From Bacteroidales bacterium (lineage in GTDB: Bacteria; Bacteroidota; Bacteroidia; Bacteroidales; WCHB1-69), in NCBI GenBank assembly GCA_024686335.1, contig JAILCI010000003.1, positions 1 to 64,000 on the forward strand: 64,000 bases of DNA, read 5' to 3'. This document shows positions 1-7,198 of the stretch, piece after piece. The notes beneath the pieces were generated by a model. It was not told the origin of the DNA and did not search any database. It was given only the letters and a program-made list of their open reading frames with translations. Position 1 is the stretch's first letter. Each line of letters opens with the position of its first letter. The translations under genes were made by a program, and so were the position numbers.

Positions 1-181
1 CAGCAAATACCAGAATGTTGTCACTGTTCTTGTACAACCCGTCCGAAACAAGTTGCTGGATCATAGTGGTAAATGTCGTGTTGGAACTTAAAGCCGTCTT
101 CTGGATTCCAAGATCGGTGTCTTTGTTGCAGGCATTGAACAAACACATGGCTAATAACGCCCATAAAAAAAATTTTTTCAT
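1..181 (-). CDS. Lipoprotein, N-terminal part (cut by window edge)
   Basis: This minus-strand gene starts at 181 and runs off the left edge, so only about 60 residues are visible. It opens with MKKFFLWALLAMCLFNAC, a short positively charged and hydrophobic leader ending in a plausible lipobox, with Cys18 as the lipidation site. The mature part (NKDTDLGIQK onwards) is polar and not recognisable. It is probably a lipid-anchored envelope protein. The function cannot be given from this fragment. Confidence 0.75.
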   Translation of the reverse strand, partial: MKKFFLWALLAMCLFNACNKDTDLGIQKTALSSNTTFTTMIQQLVSDGLYKNSDNILVFA

Positions 182-380
182 AACTCTAATTTTAAAATAA
201 ACAATATTTCAATATCAACATTTAATTATTATACGAATCTTTTTTTATATCATTTTCGCGTCACATTCGCGTCACACTCCAAAAACTGCGAGAGCCGTTT
301 ATCGGAATCTGAAATTATAACATTGCAAATATAAGGTTTTACACAATACGATAAACACTGATCAGGCCCAGGGCCCCAAC

Positions 381-430
381 TTATGCCGTAATTATGCCAA
401 AACCCAAAAAAATATGCCGAAATTATGCCG
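381..430 (+). promoter_or_regulatory. Two pairs of direct repeats, candidate operator
   Basis: The 8-mer TTATGCCG occurs at 381-388 and 423-430, with near copies TTATGCCA at 392-399 and ATATGCCG at 412-419. Start-to-start spacing is 11, 20 and 11 bp, so each pair sits one helical turn apart on the same face of the DNA. The array ends about 43 bp before the -7 motif of the LytTR gene. This geometry suits a dimeric regulator, possibly the LytTR protein itself. Binding is inferred, not shown. Confidence 0.45.
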
Positions 431-472
431 AAATATTCCCTCACAGCCTTGCGCAATTTCCGAAAAAGCAGT

Positions 473-480
473 TACTTTTG
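473..480 (+). promoter_or_regulatory. Bacteroidota -7 promoter motif (TACTTTTG)
   Basis: TACTTTTG fits the TAnnTTTG -7 element of the phylum's primary sigma factor. It lies 20 bp before the LytTR gene's ATG at 500, so the leader would be very short. Confidence 0.6.
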
Positions 481-499
481 CCGCCTAAAACCAACATAA

Positions 500-1285
500 A
501 TGAACAGATTTCAGAAAATTGGACGCATCTTGTTTCACCTGTGCTTTTGCGCAGGGTTCTTATTCACCTTCGTCTTGCTTAACTATTTCAGACCATATTC
601 TTTCTATCACCCATACAAAGAGTGGGTCATTGGGATCGTAATCCTGGCAGCCTGCTACCTCACCTACTTCTGGACTGCCCCCAAGTACTACCTGAACGGT
701 TTCACCAAAAAATTCTTCATAGTTTCATTAGTAGGATGTCTGTCCTTAACAGCCTTCGAAATGGGCTTTCTCTGGAACGACATCATGCCTTTCGTAAAGC
801 AGAGACCCGACCTCCTAACCCTTCAACTAGAACAAATAATCGGCATGATCTTTCTGCGCAACTGCTGCCTCCTAGGATTCTTCTTCATCTTGTGCACCAA
901 CTCCTTCTATTCTGCAGAACTTCGCAAAGCCCGTTTTCAAAACATCGCCCACAGCCTGACATACGGCATTGCAGTGCCAAAAGGCTCTACTGTCAACGTC
1001 CGGATCTCCGACATCGCCTACATCCACCACCAGAAGAACCACTCCTACTTCCATTTAGCTGATGGAAGCAATCCGTGCCAATACATATCCTTGACCAAAA
1101 TCATGGAAGAAGTGCCGGAAGGAATTTTTGTCAGGATTAACAAGAACACGCTGGTCAACAGAGCGTATGTAATAGGCGTAGAAAAAGATATGGTCATGCT
1201 GAACCTGACCGATCCGGAAACCGGCAACGCTATCAAACTGACGACATCACCAAATTATCAAATGGACTTTGACTTTAAACTTTGA
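500..1285 (+). CDS. Membrane-bound LytTR-family DNA-binding regulator
   Basis: 261 residues. The N-terminal half has four hydrophobic segments (about 10-29, 41-58, 72-92, 112-132). A LytTR DNA-binding domain follows at about 160-255, with the family's SDIAYIHHQKNHSYFHL stretch and the FVRINKNTLVN block. LytTR domains usually sit behind a receiver domain. Here the sensor is replaced by a four-helix membrane module, so the protein probably senses a membrane or envelope signal and binds DNA directly. No histidine kinase is adjacent. Paired repeats upstream (381-430) suggest autoregulation, which is inference. Target genes are unknown. Confidence 0.85.
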   Translation: MNRFQKIGRILFHLCFCAGFLFTFVLLNYFRPYSFYHPYKEWVIGIVILAACYLTYFWTAPKYYLNGFTKKFFIVSLVGCLSLTAFEMGFLWNDIMPFVKQRPDLLTLQLEQIIGMIFLRNCCLLGFFFILCTNSFYSAELRKARFQNIAHSLTYGIAVPKGSTVNVRISDIAYIHHQKNHSYFHLADGSNPCQYISLTKIMEEVPEGIFVRINKNTLVNRAYVIGVEKDMVMLNLTDPETGNAIKLTTSPNYQMDFDFKL

Positions 1286-1613
1286 CTTTCATAACATCAT
1301 CGTGCAGCAACCGGATTTCGCGGCGGCCCACACCACCATCTTGGCACATAAACACCGCGCCGCGAGGTTTCTTCCCCACCCCTCCATTCTACCAAACTTA
1401 AACCCCTATCGGGGTATTCCATCACGCCATAATTCATCATTCCACCTCATTAGCAGGGGATTCCACCCGTCGCAGATGGGCAGAACCTCCTTTTGCTCCG
1501 ACCGAGTCCCCGACACTTCAACAAATCAACGCATCAACAATTCAACATATTTTTGTATTTTTGCGCTTTCATAGAAAAATTTATTCATTCACAAACAAAC
1601 AATAGAAATCATT
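1286..1613. other. GC-rich intergenic stretch, no convincing gene
   Basis: About 328 bases between the LytTR gene and the dsrC-like gene. Unlike most gaps in the window, 1300-1510 is GC-rich; it includes the short palindrome CCCCTATCGGGG near 1404. An open frame crosses it, but its composition (His, Ser, Pro, Arg-rich) and lack of a start signal look non-coding. It may be a decayed repeat. Two adjacent -7 motifs close the region. Confidence 0.4.
1548..1563 (+). promoter_or_regulatory. Tandem -7 promoter motifs (TATTTTTG twice)
   Basis: TATTTTTG occurs at 1548-1555 and again directly after it at 1556-1563, 50 bp before the dsrC-like ATG. Either copy could serve as the -7 element. A similar head-to-tail doublet precedes the YicC gene on the minus strand. 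Confidence 0.6.
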
Positions 1614-1931
1614 ATGGCAAACATTGAATTTAATGGCAAGACCTTCGAGATGGACGGTGATGGCTTCATGGTCAAACCCGAAGAATGGACCGAAGAACTG
1701 GCCCACGTCATCGCCAAGGAAGACGGTATCAACGAACTGAACGAGAACCATTGGAAAGTGATCCGCTGTATCCGCGAGAACTATGAGGAGAAAGGTATCG
1801 CCCCGATGGTACGTACCATCTGCAAAACCTCCAACCTCAAACTGAAAGAGATATACGAACTCTTCCCGCTAGGTCCCGCCAGAGGTGCCTGCCGTGTGGC
1901 TGGTCTGCCGAAACCGGAAGGTTGCGTATAG
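1614..1931 (+). CDS. dsrC: DsrC/TusE-family sulfur carrier protein with both C-terminal cysteines
   Basis: 105 residues, the family's full length. The flexible C-terminal arm is intact: Cys93 and the penultimate Cys104 are eleven residues apart in the context GACR...GLPKPEGCV. Family knowledge: proteins with both cysteines are DsrC proper, able to carry a trisulfide or form an intramolecular disulfide that a membrane heterodisulfide-reductase-like complex reduces; TusE proteins that only serve tRNA thiolation need just the last cysteine. The next gene, 28 bp downstream, encodes a NarI/DsrM-like membrane protein, which supports a redox role. No dissimilatory sulfite reductase genes are visible. 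The gene symbol is used for the family. Confidence 0.88.
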   Translation: MANIEFNGKTFEMDGDGFMVKPEEWTEELAHVIAKEDGINELNENHWKVIRCIRENYEEKGIAPMVRTICKTSNLKLKEIYELFPLGPARGACRVAGLPKPEGCV

Positions 1932-1959
1932 TCGTTTCATCATCCCTTAAGACAATACT

Positions 1960-2601
1960 ATGTGCATCATTCAATATATCGCCCTTGCGGCGGTGCTGTT
2001 CTGCATTTGCGGACTGCTCTCTTTTTTTATCAAGATAGTCAAGCTGGGAAAACCTAATGACCTTTCAGAAAAGAGTGGCGACGTGACCAAAGGCGTCATA
2101 TACGCCAACACGAAGGCCATGATGCCGCAGAACAAAGAATCCGCGTTCCTGCACCTGCCCGAATATGCTGCAGGTATTCTCTTCCATATTGGCAGTTTCA
2201 TGAGCCTGCTGGTCTTCGTCCTCTCCTTCTTCCCATTTTTCAACCGCTGGATTGGAGGAGATGACAAAATCCACTACCTCATCGCACTGCTGCCACTAAT
2301 CGGCTGTATTTGCGGCTACATCCTTCTCGTGCGCCGCGCGGTCGTTAAAGAGATGAGCAGCTGGTCAACCCTCGACGACTACATCTCCAACTTCCTGACC
2401 TCCACCTTCCAGCTGATGACCCTGTTGTATCTGGTATTCCCATGCAGCAAAGCCATCAATATCTTGTATTACATCGCCTGCATCCTGCTGCTCTGCTACA
2501 TGCCGTTTGGTAAACTGAGACATGTAGTCTACTATTTCGCAGCAAGATTCCACCTGGGCTTCTTCTACGGATGGCGCAACGTTTGGCCACCGAAGAAGTA
2601 A
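1960..2601 (+). CDS. NarI/DsrM-like membrane cytochrome b-type subunit
   Basis: 213 residues with about five membrane helices (roughly 4-26, 66-90, 105-125, 145-162, 166-185). Histidines at helix ends or within helices (His65, His76, His188, His198) are candidates for heme b ligation. The C-terminal block PFGKLRHVVYYFAARFHLG followed by FYGWRNVWPP is characteristic of the nitrate-reductase-gamma/DsrM-like family. In the sulfur pathway DsrM passes quinol electrons to DsrK, which acts on DsrC. Here the dsrC-like gene lies immediately upstream, but no DsrK/HdrD iron-sulfur partner follows. The partner may be elsewhere, so substrate and direction of electron flow are unknown. Confidence 0.72.
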   Translation: MCIIQYIALAAVLFCICGLLSFFIKIVKLGKPNDLSEKSGDVTKGVIYANTKAMMPQNKESAFLHLPEYAAGILFHIGSFMSLLVFVLSFFPFFNRWIGGDDKIHYLIALLPLIGCICGYILLVRRAVVKEMSSWSTLDDYISNFLTSTFQLMTLLYLVFPCSKAINILYYIACILLLCYMPFGKLRHVVYYFAARFHLGFFYGWRNVWPPKK

Positions 2602-2643
2602 TCCCCTGGACAGGCATTATTTAAAACTCAAAAAAACACTTTT

Positions 2644-4050
2644 ATGAAACTAAGCTTTTTAGGAGCCACAGAAGAGGTAACTGGTAGCAAATTCATGCTC
2701 ACCACCAAGAAAGGCACCAAAATATTGTTAGACTGCGGTATGTACCAAGGCAAGGGTCTGGAGACCGACAGTATGAACCGCGATTTAGGTTTTGACCCGA
2801 CAGAGGTTGACTTCCTGTTGCTCTCACATGCACATATCGACCACTCAGGTCTTATACCTTACATCTATAAATTAGGTTTCCGAGGCAAAGTATTCTGCAC
2901 ACCTGCCACCCGTGACTTGTGTGCCATCATGCTTGCCGACTCCGGACGTATCCAGGAACAGGATGCGGCGCAATTCAACAAGAAGAAGGACCGCGAGGGA
3001 ATGAAACCCATTGAGCCCATCTATACCGAGAAGGATGCGGCAGAATGTATGTCGCAGTTCATCAGCATTCCCAACAAGCTCTGTTTCTCCATCACTCCGG
3101 AGGTCAGCATCCAGTTCATCTGCACTGGCCACATGCTAGGCAGCGGCGCCATCTACATCACCTTCAAAGAGGGCCGTAAGACGCGTACCCTCTGCTACAC
3201 TGGTGACATCGGCCGCTACAACAAACAGATTCTGCCCGACCCCGAACCATTTCCATATGCTGACTACATTATCACCGAGTCCACTTACGGCGATCGTCTG
3301 CACTCTACCCTCCAAGAGGCTGAGCAACAGTTGATGATGGTCGTAAAGGATGCCTGCGCCAAACGTAGAGGCAAACTGCTCATCCCGTCATTCGCCATCG
3401 GACGTACCCAAGAGATTGTATACGCTCTCCATAGGCTGAAACTGGCCGGCAACCTACCCGACATCGAGTGCTTCGTGGATAGTCCATTAGCCACATCTGC
3501 CACCAACATCTACCGTTTGCATGACGAAGACTTCAATGAGAACATCCGTTCCTTCATGGAGCGCACACAAGACCCATTTGGTTTCGACAAACTTACATAC
3601 GTCAGAACTATCAACGACTCTAAACGTTTGAATACATACAACAGACCTTGCATCATCATCTCCGCATCTGGCATGATGGAGGCCGGTCGTATCAAACACC
3701 ATTTGGCCAACAATATCGAAGATCCGAAAACGACGATTCTGTGCGTCGGTTACTGCTCCCCCACCACTCTGGGTGCCAAGATCATGCGCGGCGACAAGAA
3801 AGTCTCCATCTTCGGTCAACTGTATGATGTAAGAGCAACCTTGGAACGCATCGACGCTTTCTCCGGTCACGCCGACTACCATGAGTTGATTGAGTACCTC
3901 TCTTGCCAGAAGGGCAACAAGAACCTCAAACGCATCTTCATCGTTCATGGCGAAGGCGAAGTTCGCGACGCCTATGCCCAACATCTGAAAGAGGCCGGCT
4001 TCAAACAGGCATATGTGCCGAGCTTTAGGGAAGAGTACGAACTGATTTAG
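2644..4050 (+). CDS. MBL-fold hydrolase of the CPSF/Ysh1-like RNA-processing type
   Basis: 468 residues. A metallo-beta-lactamase core binds two zinc ions through HAHIDH at 62-67, a later TGHMLGSGA histidine and an aspartate in YTGDIG. It is followed by a beta-CASP region (ESTYGDR, SASGMMEAGR) and a C-terminal RNA-specificity part with FSGHADYHEL and FIVHGEGEVRDAY. This layout matches bacterial homologues of the cleavage factor CPSF-73, which act as RNA endo- or exonucleases. It is probably cytoplasmic. It follows the membrane cytochrome gene after 42 bp on the same strand, but no functional link is evident. The RNA substrate is not predictable. Confidence 0.85.
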   Translation: MKLSFLGATEEVTGSKFMLTTKKGTKILLDCGMYQGKGLETDSMNRDLGFDPTEVDFLLLSHAHIDHSGLIPYIYKLGFRGKVFCTPATRDLCAIMLADSGRIQEQDAAQFNKKKDREGMKPIEPIYTEKDAAECMSQFISIPNKLCFSITPEVSIQFICTGHMLGSGAIYITFKEGRKTRTLCYTGDIGRYNKQILPDPEPFPYADYIITESTYGDRLHSTLQEAEQQLMMVVKDACAKRRGKLLIPSFAIGRTQEIVYALHRLKLAGNLPDIECFVDSPLATSATNIYRLHDEDFNENIRSFMERTQDPFGFDKLTYVRTINDSKRLNTYNRPCIIISASGMMEAGRIKHHLANNIEDPKTTILCVGYCSPTTLGAKIMRGDKKVSIFGQLYDVRATLERIDAFSGHADYHELIEYLSCQKGNKNLKRIFIVHGEGEVRDAYAQHLKEAGFKQAYVPSFREEYELI

Positions 4051-4053
4051 ATA

Positions 4054-4080
4054 AAAGTTAATAGATGATAGATAATAGTT
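4054..4080. repeat. Left inverted repeat of the four-helix-bundle cassette
   Basis: The reverse complement of this stretch begins AACTATTATCTATCATCTAT and matches 4451-4475 downstream with about one mismatch in 21 positions. It abuts the GTG start of the enclosed gene. Confidence 0.75.
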
Positions 4081-4443
4081 GTGGCGAGACAAAGTACTGT
4101 TGGGGATAAAAGTCTGGCTTTTGCAAAGAGAGTAGCAAAATGCTATCGCTATTTAATAGACAAAAAGAAAGAAACAATTCTGTCGAAACAAATACTTCGA
4201 TCAGGCACAAGCATAGGAGCTAATATTAGAGAAGGATTGTACGCCCAAAGTAGAAAAGACTTCATCAGCAAAATGAACATTGCCTTAAAAGAAGCAAGCG
4301 AAACAGATTACTGGATTGAGGTACTCTATTCTGCAGAGTATTTTTCAGAAATAGAATATACGTCTCTTAAAAATGATAACGAAGAAATCATAAAACTATT
4401 AACATCTATCATCAAAACCACCAAGGCAAACACACCAAAATAA
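4081..4443 (+). CDS. Four-helix-bundle protein (S23/IVS-encoded family)
   Basis: 120 residues, starting at GTG; an in-frame stop at 4069-4071 rules out a longer start. The conserved family core is visible: KKKETILSKQILRSGTSIGANI, split here as KETILSKQ and RSGTSIGANIREG, then AQSRKDFISKMNIALKEASE and TDYWIEVLY. Members form small helical bundles and are best known from open frames inside 23S rRNA intervening sequences; related proteins include accessory proteins of diversity-generating retroelements. Here the gene lies between protein genes, between near-perfect inverted repeats at 4054-4080 and 4451-4475. It is AT-richer than its neighbours, consistent with recent arrival. Molecular function is unknown. 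Confidence 0.85.
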   Translation: MARQSTVGDKSLAFAKRVAKCYRYLIDKKKETILSKQILRSGTSIGANIREGLYAQSRKDFISKMNIALKEASETDYWIEVLYSAEYFSEIEYTSLKNDNEEIIKLLTSIIKTTKANTPK

Positions 4444-4450
4444 CCCGAAT

Positions 4451-4482
4451 AACTATTATCTATTATCTATAAACTATTATCT
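4451..4482. repeat. Right inverted repeat of the four-helix-bundle cassette
   Basis: AACTATTATCTATTATCTAT followed by a second, partial AACTATTATCT. The first part is the inverted counterpart of 4054-4080. In RNA the two arms could pair and close a long stem around the gene. Confidence 0.75.
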
Positions 4483-4497
4483 CACATCCACCATCAC

Positions 4498-5364
4498 ATG
4501 CACACTTCAATTCTCATAACCGGCGCCAATGGGCAATTAGGCAGATGTCTGCAGGACATATTAAAGGAGCAGACAGATTTGACTTGTTATTATACGGATA
4601 TTGACACATTGGATATCTGTAAGGCTGAAGATATTGAGGCGTTCTTGGAGGCGCATCCTGTTGATGTCATCATCAATGCGGCGGCTTACACGGCGGTGGA
4701 TAAGGCCGAAGACGACAAGGAGGCTGCCTACCGGATCAACCGCGATGCAGTGAAGAACTTGGCTACAAGTGCAGCAAAGCGCGGGATATTCTTGGTGCAT
4801 GTCTCCACCGACTATGTCTTCGACGGACACAGCAACCGACCCTATACCGAGCAGGACACTCCGAAACCGTGTTCTGTCTATGGCAGTTCCAAACTTGCCG
4901 GAGAAGAGGCCATGCGAGAAAGTGGATGTAACGGCGTCATCATCCGGACATCATGGTTATATTCCGAATATGGTCACAACTTTGTGAAGACCATGCTGAA
5001 GTTAGGAAAAGAAAAAGATGAGTTGTCTGTGGTTTATGACCAAATTGGGGCTCCTACTTACGCTGGCGATTTAGCAAGAGCTATAATATATATATGTATG
5101 CATCGCGAAAAGGTTCACGGTGTAGAATTATATCATTTTGCCAATGAAGGATGTATCTGTTGGTTTGAATTTACCAAGGCAATTTTTGAAATTTCGGGGA
5201 TCAGATGCCCAGTAAAAGCGATACAAACGTCAGAATATCCCACAAAAGCGCAGAGACCCGCCTTTTCTCTGTTCAATTTGGGCAAAATAAAGAGAGATTA
5301 TGAGATGGAAATCCCCTATTGGAAGGATAGTTTAAAGGTGATTATCAATAAGTTAAGCGAATAA
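4498..5364 (+). CDS. rfbD: dTDP-4-dehydrorhamnose reductase
   Basis: 288 residues, normal length for RmlD/RfbD. It reduces dTDP-4-dehydro-L-rhamnose to dTDP-L-rhamnose, the last step of rhamnose donor synthesis for surface polysaccharide. The Rossmann motif GANGQLGR begins at residue 9, NAAAYTAVDKAE and STDYVFDG follow, the short-chain dehydrogenase YxxxK pair is in YGSSKLAGE, and IRTSWLYSEYGHNFVKTML is family-typical. The other rhamnose genes (rfbABC) are not adjacent. The last hundred codons look AT-richer than the first part, but the frame and fold motifs stay intact. Confidence 0.93.
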   Translation: MHTSILITGANGQLGRCLQDILKEQTDLTCYYTDIDTLDICKAEDIEAFLEAHPVDVIINAAAYTAVDKAEDDKEAAYRINRDAVKNLATSAAKRGIFLVHVSTDYVFDGHSNRPYTEQDTPKPCSVYGSSKLAGEEAMRESGCNGVIIRTSWLYSEYGHNFVKTMLKLGKEKDELSVVYDQIGAPTYAGDLARAIIYICMHREKVHGVELYHFANEGCICWFEFTKAIFEISGIRCPVKAIQTSEYPTKAQRPAFSLFNLGKIKRDYEMEIPYWKDSLKVIINKLSE

Positions 5365-5408
5365 AATTTTTTTTTGGCTAAAAAAGTCACACAATAAAAA
5401 AAATATTG

Positions 5409-5416
5409 TATTTTTG
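5409..5416 (+). promoter_or_regulatory. -7 promoter motif (TATTTTTG) for tRNA-Thr and tuf
   Basis: TATTTTTG lies 50 bp before tRNA-Thr. No other clear promoter lies between the tRNA and tuf, so both are probably on one transcript. Confidence 0.65.
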
Positions 5417-5465
5417 CCCGCCTTTACAACCGAAACAATCGAGGTTGAAAAAATGGGGCAAAAAA

Positions 5466-5537
5466 GCCGTTGTAGCTCAGTGGTAGAGTACATCCTTGGT
5501 AAGGATGGGGTCATGAGTTCAACTCTCATCAACGGCT
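5466..5537 (+). tRNA. tRNA-Thr (anticodon GGT)
   Basis: 72 bases fold as a cloverleaf: acceptor stem GCCGTTG paired with CAACGGC, D arm around GCTCAGTGGTAGAGT, anticodon stem CATCC/GGATG with loop TTGGTAA (anticodon GGT), and a T arm with GTTCAACTC. The discriminator is T. CCA is not encoded. It lies 49 bp before tuf, the usual Bacteroidota order. Confidence 0.95.
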
Positions 5538-5586
5538 CTTCTTTTATGCAATAGAACAAATATTATAAACGAAAATTTGATAAGCA

Positions 5587-6774
5587 ATGGCAAAAGAAAA
5601 ATTTGAACGTACTAAACCCCACGTTAACGTGGGTACCATCGGTCACATCGACCACGGTAAGACTACTTTGACAGCTGCTATCACCACAGTATTAGCAGCT
5701 AAAGGTCTTTCCGAGATCAGATCATTCGATTCTATCGATAACGCTCCTGAGGAGAAAGAGCGTGGTATTACCATCAATACCGCTCATATCGAGTATCAGA
5801 CTGCAAATCGTCACTATGCACACGTTGACTGTCCGGGTCACGCCGACTATGTGAAGAACATGGTTACTGGTGCTGCTCAGATGGATGGTGCTATCCTCGT
5901 TGTAGCTGCTACCGATGGTCCGATGCCTCAAACTCGTGAGCACATCCTGTTAGCAAAGCAGGTAGGTGTGCCGAGAATGGTTGTATTTATGAACAAAGTT
6001 GACTTGGTTGACGACCCTGAGTTGTTAGACCTCGTTGAAATGGAAATCCGTGACCTTCTGTCATTCTACGGATTTGACGGTGACAACACCCCGGTTATCC
6101 GTGGTTCCGCCCTTGGTGGTTTGAACCTCGAACCGAAGTGGGTTGAGAAGATCGTCGAACTGATGGACGCAGTTGACACTTGGATTCCGCTGCCTCCTCG
6201 TGATGTAGATAAAGACTTCCTCATGCCTGTAGAAGACGTGTTCTCAATCACCGGTCGTGGTACCGTGGCTACTGGTCGTATCGAGACTGGTGTTATCCAC
6301 ACCTCTGACCCCGTTGATATCATCGGTATGGGTGCTGAGAAACTGAAATCTGTCGTTACCGGTGTGGAGATGTTCCGCAAGATCCTCGACGAAGGTGAAG
6401 CTGGTGACAACGTAGGTTTGTTGCTCCGTGGTATTGACAAAGACGAAATCCGTCGTGGTATGGTTATCGCGAAACCGGGTTCCATCCATCCTCACAAGAA
6501 ATTCAAAGCTTCTGTTTACGTTTTGAAGAAAGAAGAAGGTGGTCGTCACACTCCGTTTGGCAACAACTATCGTCCTCAATTCTACTTCCGTACAACGGAC
6601 GTTACCGGTGCTATCACTCTGCCTGCTGGCGTTGAGATGTGTATGCCTGGTGATAACGTAGAAATCACAGTTGATTTGTTGTCCGAAATCGCTCTCAACA
6701 TGAACCTCCGTTTCGCTATCCGCGAAGGTGGTCGTACCGTAGGCGCTGGTCAGGTCACTGAGATCTTAGACTAA
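5587..6774 (+). CDS. tuf: Elongation factor Tu
   Basis: 395 residues, full length. It delivers aminoacyl-tRNA to the ribosome as a GTP complex. G-domain motifs are complete: GHIDHGKT at 19-26, the switch-I RGITI segment, DCPGH, and NKVD; the second and third beta-barrel domains follow through [10 protein letters not shown] and [12 protein letters not shown] near the end. Codon choice is strongly biased, as expected for a highly expressed gene. It is flanked by tRNA-Thr and tRNA-Trp as in most of the phylum. The expected secE-nusG-rplK genes do not follow; a hydrogenase cluster does. Confidence 0.99.
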   Translation: MAKEKFERTKPHVNVGTIGHIDHGKTTLTAAITTVLAAKGLSEIRSFDSIDNAPEEKERGITINTAHIEYQTANRHYAHVDCPGHADYVKNMVTGAAQMDGAILVVAATDGPMPQTREHILLAKQVGVPRMVVFMNKVDLVDDPELLDLVEMEIRDLLSFYGFDGDNTPVIRGSALGGLNLEPKWVEKIVELMDAVDTWIPLPPRDVDKDFLMPVEDVFSITGRGTVATGRIETGVIHTSDPVDIIGMGAEKLKSVVTGVEMFRKILDEGEAGDNVGLLLRGIDKDEIRRGMVIAKPGSIHPHKKFKASVYVLKKEEGGRHTPFGNNYRPQFYFRTTDVTGAITLPAGVEMCMPGDNVEITVDLLSEIALNMNLRFAIREGGRTVGAGQVTEILD

Positions 6775-6802
6775 GATTGACAGAAATCAACGGTAAACAA
6801 CA

Positions 6803-6825
6803 AGGGGCTCAATGAGCCCCTTCTT
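6803..6825 (+). terminator. Hairpin and T-rich tract after tuf
   Basis: GGGGCTC and GAGCCCC pair across a 3-base loop and are followed by TTCTTT. It ends just before tRNA-Trp, so some read-through must occur, or the tRNA is made from its own weak start. Confidence 0.7.
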
Positions 6826-6827
6826 TA

Positions 6828-6898
6828 AGGGGAATAGTTTAATGGTAGAATGACGGTCTCCAAAACCGCTGATGGGAGTTCGATTCTCTCTTCCCCTG
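6828..6898 (+). tRNA. tRNA-Trp (anticodon CCA)
   Basis: 71 bases: acceptor AGGGGAA with TTCCCCT, D arm with AATGGTAGAAT, anticodon stem ACGGT/ACCGC-type with loop CTCCAAA (anticodon CCA), T arm around GTTCGATTC, discriminator G. CCA is not encoded. Confidence 0.94.
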
Positions 6899-6901
6899 CT
6901 T

Positions 6902-6968
6902 GGAAAGGACACGATTTGCATCGTGTCCTTTCCTACATATATGGAACAGCTGATGCTGTTCTTTTTTT
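6902..6968 (+). terminator. Double hairpin terminator after tRNA-Trp
   Basis: A perfect 14-bp stem (6902-6915 with 6920-6933, loop TTGC) is followed by a second stem GAACAGC/GCTGTTC (6944-6950, 6955-6961) that runs into seven T residues. The second is a classic intrinsic terminator. Confidence 0.8.
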
Positions 6969-7098
6969 GTAACCTCAAACTACTCAACAGTTCAACAACA
7001 AACTGCGTCCCCGCAGTTTGTTCCGGGCATACCTAAAAATGGTTATTCCTAGTATGTAAAAATGTTCGTAGGGTATTGAAAAATCAAAAAATTATTCT

Positions 7099-7106
7099 TA
7101 CTTTTG
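7099..7106 (+). promoter_or_regulatory. -7 promoter motif (TACTTTTG) of the hydrogenase operon
   Basis: TACTTTTG lies 93 bp before the first hydrogenase gene. The leader after it can form a stem-loop from CCTAAAAG (7113-7120) and CTTTTAGG (7128-7135), and a smaller one from TTGTT and AACAA. The leader may affect expression; this is inference. Confidence 0.55.
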
Positions 7107-7198
7107 CCACGTCCTAAAAGTGTCAAGCTTTTAGGTACTTGTTTTTGCAACAAACTAAATATCAATAAATTATCAACAACTTACAAAAACAACATTGT

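Larger units (their letters stand above)
182..499. other. Intergenic region between divergent genes; holds paired repeats
   Basis: About 318 bases separate the left-edge lipoprotein gene and the LytTR regulator gene. The left two thirds are AT-rich. Four TTATGCC-type repeats lie at 381-430 and a promoter motif at 473-480. Short ORFs here are not convincing as genes. Confidence 0.6.
6899..7198. other. Hairpin-rich gap between tRNA-Trp and the hydrogenase genes
   Basis: The 300-base gap carries three hairpins (6902-6933, 6944-6968, about 7000-7019), the hydrogenase promoter motif and a structured leader. No gene is convincing here; a short open frame over 7104-7298 overlaps the first hydrogenase gene in another frame. 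Confidence 0.6.

Noticed and set aside
1269..1574. Open frame of 101 codons after the LytTR gene
   Set aside because: It overlaps the LytTR stop region, is His/Ser/Pro/Arg-rich and has no start signal. It crosses the GC-rich gap and the tandem promoter motifs.
5353..5559. Minus-strand frame across tRNA-Thr
   Set aside because: It covers a complete tRNA gene and its promoter.
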